Program-made: the position numbers and the translations under genes
Shown: positions 58,944 to 64,000 of the stretch, piece after piece
Numbering within the stretch: position 1 is the stretch's first letter
Layout of the letters: each line of letters opens with the position of its first letter
Notes under the pieces: generated by a model
Told to the model about the DNA's origin: nothing
Seen by the model: only the letters and a program-made list of their open reading frames with translations
The model's database searches: none
Assembly: GCF_044360475.1 (NCBI RefSeq)
Contig: NZ_CP043494.1
Location: forward strand, 9,858,001 to 9,922,000
Direction: 5' to 3'
Source of the DNA: Archangium minus
GTDB taxonomy: Bacteria; Myxococcota; Myxococcia; Myxococcales; Myxococcaceae
DNA length: 64,000 nt

Positions 58944-61601
58944 CTACTCAAAGCTCCGCGACACCGGAGCCTCGCACGCGCCCTCCTCACCCACCTCCAT
59001 GTCGGCGAGCGCCTCGAGCACCGCCAGCGCCTCCTCCACGAGGTCCGCGATGATGACCAGCCGGTCCCCGGGCCGGGAGAGCTGGAAGCCGAGGAGGATG
59101 CCCTCGCGCTGGTCCGCAGCGAAGTGGTGCGGCGTGTCCGGAGCCAGGCAGCTGCGCATCAACTGCGGAACCTCCAGCTCCGCGCGCCCGCGGCGATCCT
59201 TCAAGTCATGGAGCACGTACTCATCCACGATGGGGAGCGACGCCTGGGTGGTGGCCAGGATGTCCTCGTCGCGGCGGTCTCCGGGCAGGCCCATCACCAT
59301 GATCGTGCGGCGTTGGCCATCGCGAGGCAGTGCCTCGGCGAGGGCGCGCATGGCCCCGACGTTATGCCCGTAGTCCAGGATGACCTGCCGCCCCGCCAAC
59401 CCCAGCACGTTGAAGCGCCCCGGCGTCATGCGGTGATCCGAACGGAACGTGGTCAGCGCCCGCACGATGAGGGCAGGGTTGAGCCCCTGTGCCCAGGCCG
59501 CCGCGGTGGCCGCGAGCGCGTTCTCGAGCTGGAAGCGGATGGCACCTCCAGCGGTGAAGGTGACGCGATCCAACTCCACCAATCGCTGACGACGGCTTCC
59601 CTGGGCCGTGATGATGGCATCGTCCTCGACGAACACGCCGCTCCCGCCCTGGGCCAGGTGAGCCTGGAGGATGGCGTTGTCCGGACTGCGCGCGAAGTAG
59701 ACGACCTTGCCATGGCAGGCGGCGGCCATCTCCGCCACCAGGGGATCATCCGCGTTGAGCACCGCCGCGCCGTCAGCCGCCACCGACTCGACGACGACCT
59801 GCTTCACCCGCGCCAACTGCTCCAACGTGTTGACGCCACCGAGGCCCAGGTGGTCCGAGCTGACGTTGGTGACGACGCCCACGCTGCACCAGTCGAAGCC
59901 GAGCCCCTCGCGCAGGATGCCGCCGCGCGCCACCTCCAGCACCGCCACCTCTACGCGCGGGTGCAGGAGCACGGCCAGGGCACTCTTCGGCCCCGAGCAG
60001 TCGCCCTCGAGGATGCGCTCGCCGCGGATGTACGTCCCGTCGGTGCTCGTCATGCCCACGCACTGGCGCGCCGTCTCGAACATGTGCGCCACCAGCCGGG
60101 TGACCGTCGTCTTCCCGTTGGTACCCGTGATGGCGATGATGGGGATGCGCGAGGTCGCCCCTGGCGGATAGAGCGCCTCCACGATGGGCACGCCCACGTC
60201 ACGCGGCTGGCCGTTCGTCGGCTGCAGGTGCATGCGCAACCCTGGCGCCGCATTCACCTCGACGATGGCTCCACCCTGCTCCCCCACCGGTCGCCGGATG
60301 TCCTTGCAGAGCAGATCGATGCCAGCGATGTCCAGGTTGAGCACCTGCGCGGCCAGCTCGGCCATGCGCGCGTTGCTCGGGTGCACCTCGTCCGTCACGT
60401 CCGTGGCGGTGCCGCCGGTGGACAGGTTGCAGTTCTGCCGCAGCTTGACGACCTGGCCCGCCGCCGGGACCGAGTCCACAGTGAGGCCCTGCTGCCCGAG
60501 CACCACCCGAGCGGCCTCATCCAACCGGATGCGCGTGAGGGAGCTGCTGTGCCCCGGCCGCCGACGCGGATCCTGGTTGGCCACCTCGACCAGCTGAGTC
60601 ACCGTGTGCCGGCCGTCCCCGATGACCTGCGCGGGCTCTCGCCGCGCCGCGGCCACCATCTTCCCGTTGACGACCAAGAGGCGAAAGTCGTCTCCCTCGA
60701 TGTGCCGCTCCACGAGCACGTCGCCGCGATACTGACTGGCGACCTCGTAGGCCGCACGCACCTCGGCCTCCGAGCGGAGGTTGACCATCACGCCCTTGCC
60801 CTGGTTGCCCGCCTCCGGCTTGAGGATGACGGGCAGCCCCAGCTCCTCGGCTACCTCCCAAGCCTCATCCGCCGAGCGCACCGTGCGGCCCTCGGGCACG
60901 GAGATACCCACGTTGCGCAGCACCCGGTTGGTGAGCGGCTTCTCCTGGCAGATCTCCACGGCCAGGGCGGATGTGTCGGACGTCTGCGAAGCGAGGATCC
61001 GCTTCTGGTGGATGCCATAGCCGAGCTGCACCAGGCTGCCGGTAGGGGTCAGCCGGCGCACGGGGATCTTCCGGCGACGCGCCGCATCGACGATGGCGCG
61101 GGTGCTCGGGCCAAGCCGGTACTCGTCGGCGATCTCTCGCAGGCGCTCGATGGCGGCGGCCGCGTCGTAGGGCTCGTCGAGCATGGCGGCAAGCGTCAGC
61201 TCCAGCGCCGTCTTGAAGGCCTCGCGCGCGGGCTCCTCCTCCTCATAGGCGATCACCACCGTGTACACCCCGGTCTCGCCCGTCCCTCGTGCGCGGCCAT
61301 AGCCCACGTCGAAGCCCATCTCGTTCTGAAGCGCGAGCGTGACGTGCTCGCAGATGTGGGCCAGGTACGTGCCGCGCCGCAGCCGCTCCACGAAACCGCC
61401 AGGTCTGCCCACGCTGCACTCGTGCGTATGGAGCCCGGGGATCCAGGACGTCAGCCGTTCGACGAAACCTGGGAAGGAGCTGCTCGGCCGCGTCTCGAAG
61501 GGACCGATGTCCAGTTCGATGCGCAGCACGGGCTTGTAGGCATGGAGATTGGGACCCCGAAGGGCCTGAACCCTGCGGACCGTCACGCCGTGGGAGGTCA
61601 T
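58944..61601 (-). CDS. cphA: cyanophycin synthetase
   Basis: 885 aa; polymerises Asp and Arg into cyanophycin using ATP. The N-terminal domain (about 1-160) precedes the ATP-grasp module (about 215-475), with KPEAGNQGKGV (261-271), VERHIEGDDFRLLVV, CNLSTGGTATDV and EVNAAPGLRMHL. The C-terminal Mur-ligase-like module starts with ITGTNGKTTVTRLVAHM (492-508) and has LEVARGGILREGLGFDWC, NVSSDHLGLGGV, TFRSDHRMTPGRFNVL and VILDYGHNVGAM. All three functional modules look intact. It precedes iadA by 17 bp, so synthesis and degradation genes form one operon. Confidence 0.95.
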   Translation of the reverse strand: MTSHGVTVRRVQALRGPNLHAYKPVLRIELDIGPFETRPSSSFPGFVERLTSWIPGLHTHECSVGRPGGFVERLRRGTYLAHICEHVTLALQNEMGFDVGYGRARGTGETGVYTVVIAYEEEEPAREAFKTALELTLAAMLDEPYDAAAAIERLREIADEYRLGPSTRAIVDAARRRKIPVRRLTPTGSLVQLGYGIHQKRILASQTSDTSALAVEICQEKPLTNRVLRNVGISVPEGRTVRSADEAWEVAEELGLPVILKPEAGNQGKGVMVNLRSEAEVRAAYEVASQYRGDVLVERHIEGDDFRLLVVNGKMVAAARREPAQVIGDGRHTVTQLVEVANQDPRRRPGHSSSLTRIRLDEAARVVLGQQGLTVDSVPAAGQVVKLRQNCNLSTGGTATDVTDEVHPSNARMAELAAQVLNLDIAGIDLLCKDIRRPVGEQGGAIVEVNAAPGLRMHLQPTNGQPRDVGVPIVEALYPPGATSRIPIIAITGTNGKTTVTRLVAHMFETARQCVGMTSTDGTYIRGERILEGDCSGPKSALAVLLHPRVEVAVLEVARGGILREGLGFDWCSVGVVTNVSSDHLGLGGVNTLEQLARVKQVVVESVAADGAAVLNADDPLVAEMAAACHGKVVYFARSPDNAILQAHLAQGGSGVFVEDDAIITAQGSRRQRLVELDRVTFTAGGAIRFQLENALAATAAAWAQGLNPALIVRALTTFRSDHRMTPGRFNVLGLAGRQVILDYGHNVGAMRALAEALPRDGQRRTIMVMGLPGDRRDEDILATTQASLPIVDEYVLHDLKDRRGRAELEVPQLMRSCLAPDTPHHFAADQREGILLGFQLSRPGDRLVIIADLVEEALAVLEALADMEVGEEGACEAPVSRSFE

Positions 61602-61734
61602 GGGATGAATTCCGGATCGAGATGATTCCAGACGAGCCGTATGGCCATCTGACTGCTTTTAGAGGTATTCCTGCCCTTCCCGGCCGGCACTTGTCCTCGG
61701 GTTCAATGAGCCCCGAGCGTCGACGTGTCTGTCG

Positions 61735-62307
61735 TTATCCGAGCAACGGAGCCACGCGGCCCGGGGAATGCTTCACGGTCCGGAAGCTCAGCGAATAACG
61801 CAGCGTCTTCACGGGCGAGAGGGTGTGCTGCCACTCCGAGCGCGACGCTCCCGCTAGCACGTAGAGAGAGCGCGGCGCGAGCTCGAGCACGGCGGTCTGG
61901 AAGGTGTCGCCCACCTTACGCCGGAAGCGCATCCGCGCCGCGCCGAGCAGCGAGATGCCAATCACACGGGGGCCGAACATGGGCGCATCCCGGTGCCAGC
62001 CGATGCTCGCTCCGGGTGGGTAGCGCGAGACGAGCACTTCCTCGAGCGCCTCGGGTTCAAGCCCCACAGCGGCGGCACAGCGCGCCCTCACCGGCTCGAG
62101 GAAGCGGGGCAAGGGTGGCGCGGGCGTGAGACGCCAGGACTCATAGCCATAGTCCCAGCCGTAGTGCACCACAGTGCGCCGGGCCACCACCCCGTGCATG
62201 TGGATCTCCCGGTAGTCGAGCCGAGTGAGCTCGTCCACCAAGGCCCGCTCCTCCTCCTCGGAGAGGAAGCCAGGCAGATAGCTCAGTCCTTCTGGAAGCT
62301 CGACCAC
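61735..62307 (-). CDS. alkB: AlkB-like 2-oxoglutarate oxygenase
   Basis: 190 aa if it starts at the GTG 62305-62307; the longer frame (to 62538) overlaps the DUF2231 gene and is rejected, but the exact start is uncertain as no ribosome site is visible. The fold is clear: HRDAPMFGPRVIGISLLG (Fe-binding H-x-D), WQHTLSPVKTLRYSLSFR with the distal His and the Rx5R 2-oxoglutarate/substrate Arg pair, and VSRYPPGASIGWHRD. It removes alkyl groups from DNA or RNA bases. Confidence 0.85.
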   Translation of the reverse strand: MVELPEGLSYLPGFLSEEEERALVDELTRLDYREIHMHGVVARRTVVHYGWDYGYESWRLTPAPPLPRFLEPVRARCAAAVGLEPEALEEVLVSRYPPGASIGWHRDAPMFGPRVIGISLLGAARMRFRRKVGDTFQTAVLELAPRSLYVLAGASRSEWQHTLSPVKTLRYSLSFRTVKHSPGRVAPLLG

Positions 62308-62362
62308 CTGGGGAAGTTGAGAAGCGGGCTCCGTGGCCGCAAGCGGTTCCGGCCGCGACCGG

Positions 62363-63037
62363 TCAGAGCCGCGGCGCGTCAGGGATGGGCTCGGTGGAGT
62401 CCGGCACCACGGCCTCGTCCGGAATCGTGGGTCCCTCGTAGCCCCGGCCAAACCCCTTGGCGCCGGAGTGCAGGGGATGAGCCCCCGACAAGAGGCTCCT
62501 CGCGCGGCCGAACAGCCAGCGGATGCCCTGAAGCCCATCGCGCACGAGCGCCGCCGGCGCCTCGCGCGACAGCAGCGGCGGTCCCTTCAACGTGCCCGTC
62601 GAGGCGTCCGCCGGCATCGGGTTGATGCCCACGCCCAGCTCGTAGACCATCTTGCCGCCGAGCGTCGCCGTGTACAGCGCCATGGAGTTGGCGATCAGCC
62701 CAATAATGCTCTGACCGAGCGAGGGTGGACGGCTCAGCCGCCACAGCGTCACGCCCACCGCTCCGAGCGTAATGACGGCATTGCCCAGACCGTGGAGGAA
62801 CACCATGTCCCGAGCGCGGGGCTCCTCCAGCCGAACCTCTTGGGAAGAGGCCAGTCCAGCCAGTCCCGAGAAGAGGGCACTCACCGTACCGGCCACCCAC
62901 AGCCGCCGGCCCACCTTCGCCCAGGCCTTGTCCCCACTCGCGACGGCGATGAAGTCGGCCACCGTCGCAGTGGGCAACAGGGCCAGCGGAGCGTGGACGA
63001 CGGACGGGTGCAACTCGTGAAGCAGCATCTTCTTCAT
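62363..63037 (-). CDS. DUF2231 membrane protein
   Basis: 224 aa. Begins LLHELHPSVVHAPLALLPTA, the DUF2231 (small hydrophobic, His-containing) opening. Four hydrophobic segments in the first 145 residues (FADFIAVAS, LWVAGTVSALFSGLAGLASS, MVFLHGLGNAVITLGAVGVTLW, and SIIGLIANSMALYTATLGGK) are followed by a Pro-rich cytoplasmic tail of about 75 residues. Two His (HP near the N-terminus, LHGLGN in helix 3) are in positions compatible with heme or metal binding. Function unknown. Ends 56 bp before alkB begins. Confidence 0.82.
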   Translation of the reverse strand: MKKMLLHELHPSVVHAPLALLPTATVADFIAVASGDKAWAKVGRRLWVAGTVSALFSGLAGLASSQEVRLEEPRARDMVFLHGLGNAVITLGAVGVTLWRLSRPPSLGQSIIGLIANSMALYTATLGGKMVYELGVGINPMPADASTGTLKGPPLLSREAPAALVRDGLQGIRWLFGRARSLLSGAHPLHSGAKGFGRGYEGPTIPDEAVVPDSTEPIPDAPRL

Positions 63038-63252
63038 GAACGTTCCCCCATGGCTGCGAGGGCCCGCGGCACGGCCGCACCTGCCCCCGTGATGCCTGGA
63101 GGGTAGGCATCCCCACTACTCCCCGCTTCCTCCCGAGCCGCCTGCCTGGGGCTCGTTCCCCTGCTCGGGCTGCATCGCGATGTAAAGCATCGGGCGTAAC
63201 GAATTTCCCGTGGGCAGATTCGAGAGAGAGCTCGAGCACGGAGGTCCACACC

Positions 63253-63471
63253 ATGAAAGAGCCGGCGAAGGAACGAGGCTCCGCGGCCCCACCCGGTCCC
63301 GAGGAGCGTCTCGAAGGCGTCCGGTCGGAAGAGGATCGTTCGGCCAGTGCGGACGCGATCCCCTCCTCCCCCGGAGGTAAGGCCAACGCGGGGCCCGAGG
63401 ATCAAATCGAGGGCTGCGCGATGGACACCATCAAGGACGACGAGGGGAACTACCTGGAGCCGCCAGATTGA
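63253..63471 (+). CDS. small acidic, probably disordered protein
   Basis: 72 aa with a strong GGAGGT ribosome site. Composition is Glu/Asp/Ser/Ala/Pro with hardly any hydrophobic residues (QIEGCAMDTIKDDEGNYLEP at the C-terminus); probably natively unfolded. No family recognised. It converges with the second cyanophycinase, ending 36 bp before it. The 215-bp region upstream (63038-63252) has no other gene. Confidence 0.6.
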   Translation: MKEPAKERGSAAPPGPEERLEGVRSEEDRSASADAIPSSPGGKANAGPEDQIEGCAMDTIKDDEGNYLEPPD

Positions 63472-63507
63472 GCGCATACGAGGGGTGGCCCGGCGCTCCG
63501 GGCCACC

Positions 63508-64000
63508 TCAGTGCCGGACTTCGTCGCCCGAGTGGTGCGAGGACTTGTCGAGCCGCTGCTCCATCATCCTGGCGAACTCGTGTGACGGACGACGGGTCCG
63601 GAGGTCGAAGCTGTCGCCCTGACTCAAGACATGCAGCCGGACGTTGAAGAGCGAGAGGGTTCGTTCACGCTCCTCCTCCGCCACGTTGGTGTAGGTCACG
63701 TCCTCGGCGTCGGCGACGTAGACGGCTCCCGAGCCCACGACGGTGAAGGACTCCTCCCGCTCAACGATGATCGCTGTGTTCTCGTCAATTCCCAGGCCGA
63801 TGAAGCGCGGATTCTGGGCCACTGCGCCCAAGAGCCGGCCGATGCGCCCGCGCTCGGCAAAGTGCTGGTCAATGATGACGTCCCGGATGAACCCGAGCCC
63901 CGGGGCCATCTGCAGCGTCTCTCCAATCTTGTGAGTCTCCCCGCTGACACCGGACACGAGCATCGTATCGGCCATGACGGCCGCACCGGCCGACGTGCCC
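63508..64000 (-). CDS. cyanophycinase paralogue, C-terminal part (5' end outside window)
   Basis: At least 163 aa visible. Upstream codons up to the window edge read GTSAGAAVMA, the catalytic Ser elbow; the internal ATG at 63975 is not the start. It aligns with the cyanophycinase at 56966 through LGSVIDQHFAERGRIGRLLGAVAQNP-like text (VIIDQHFAERGRIGRLLGAV, then GLGIDENTAIIV) and VVGSGAVYVADA. It differs in its C-terminal tail. Having two cyanophycinases around one synthetase suggests different regulation or substrates. Its possible cphA partner would be off the right edge. Confidence 0.9.
   Translation of the reverse strand, partial: GTSAGAAVMADTMLVSGVSGETHKIGETLQMAPGLGFIRDVIIDQHFAERGRIGRLLGAVAQNPRFIGLGIDENTAIIVEREESFTVVGSGAVYVADAEDVTYTNVAEEERERTLSLFNVRLHVLSQGDSFDLRTRRPSHEFARMMEQRLDKSSHHSGDEVRH

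Noticed and set aside
59124..61625. 833-aa plus-strand ORF opposite cphA
   Set aside because: Shadow of cyanophycin synthetase; His/Arg-rich translation typical of the complementary frame.
62308..62538. Long N-terminal extension of AlkB
   Set aside because: It would overlap the DUF2231 gene by about 175 bp and has low-complexity Arg/Ser/Pro composition.

Overview
The window looks like a piece of a myxobacterial chromosome, most likely suborder Cystobacterineae (Archangium/Cystobacter/Stigmatella/Myxococcus relatives). The reasons are very high GC with strong G/C third-position bias, a DUF2378 protein (a family known essentially from Myxococcales), many lipoproteins with an LxGC/AAC-type lipobox, a probable polymorphic-toxin lipoprotein, and copies of a G+C-rich palindromic repeat between genes. 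About sixty protein genes are supported. I see no rRNA, intact tRNA, CRISPR array, transposase or prophage. The many long opposite-strand ORFs are high-GC shadows.

Layout. 1-6.6 kb: 5' part of an ABC-transporter permease, then a compact symmetric cassette of methyltransferase > desaturase facing < aminotransferase < methyltransferase (two paralogous multi-domain methyltransferases). 6.8-11.1 kb: cysteine desulfurase, aldo/keto reductase, a Cys-rich small exported protein and a GH99-like lipoprotein. 11.3-16.6 kb: WYL regulator/GST pair with a tandem palindromic operator, GNAT, MocR-type regulator divergent from a cupin, a noncoding stretch ending in a strong intrinsic terminator, and Rnk. 16.7-20.4 kb: translationally coupled chorismate-utilising operon (component I, component II, class IV aminotransferase/lyase) and a pseudouridine synthase whose 3' end lies in a palindromic repeat. 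20.6-22.5 kb: three-gene envelope/stress cluster of YqjD/YqjE/DUF3618 type. 22.5-26.1 kb: GNAT plus an unknown, a ThrE-like exporter, and a Fur-box-preceded pair (Cys-containing small protein plus heme oxygenase).

26.1-29 kb: a probable effector/immunity pair, namely a lipoprotein with a pre-toxin TG region and a PD-(D/E)XK-like C-terminal nuclease, followed by a candidate immunity gene. 29-37 kb: xanthine dehydrogenase subunits, DoxX, AI-2E-type permease, an EEP-nuclease/PPC lipoprotein and a VTT-type membrane protein. 37.2-42.2 kb: lipoprotein plus phospholipase C-family enzyme, two unknown proteins (one internally duplicated), and DUF2378. 42.2-46.9 kb: acyl-CoA synthetase, polytopic membrane protein, polyprenol-phosphate-type glycosyltransferase and DUF2304. 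47-49.3 kb: arsR-acr3-arsC with the decayed remains of a second arsC-like P-loop and a frameshifted ArsR.

49.5-56.8 kb: two BON-domain paralogues, a SpoIIIAA/Ycf45-like ATPase with R3H domain, a small unknown, a truncated histidine kinase, an alpha/beta hydrolase, a JmjC/cupin oxygenase and a glycine-rich lipoprotein with 48-bp repeats. 56.9-64 kb: a cyanophycin locus (cyanophycinase, isoaspartyl dipeptidase, cyanophycin synthetase), AlkB, a DUF2231 membrane protein, a small disordered protein and a second cyanophycinase cut by the window edge. Together this locus encodes polymerisation of the Asp-Arg storage polymer, its hydrolysis to beta-Asp-Arg, and final dipeptide cleavage.
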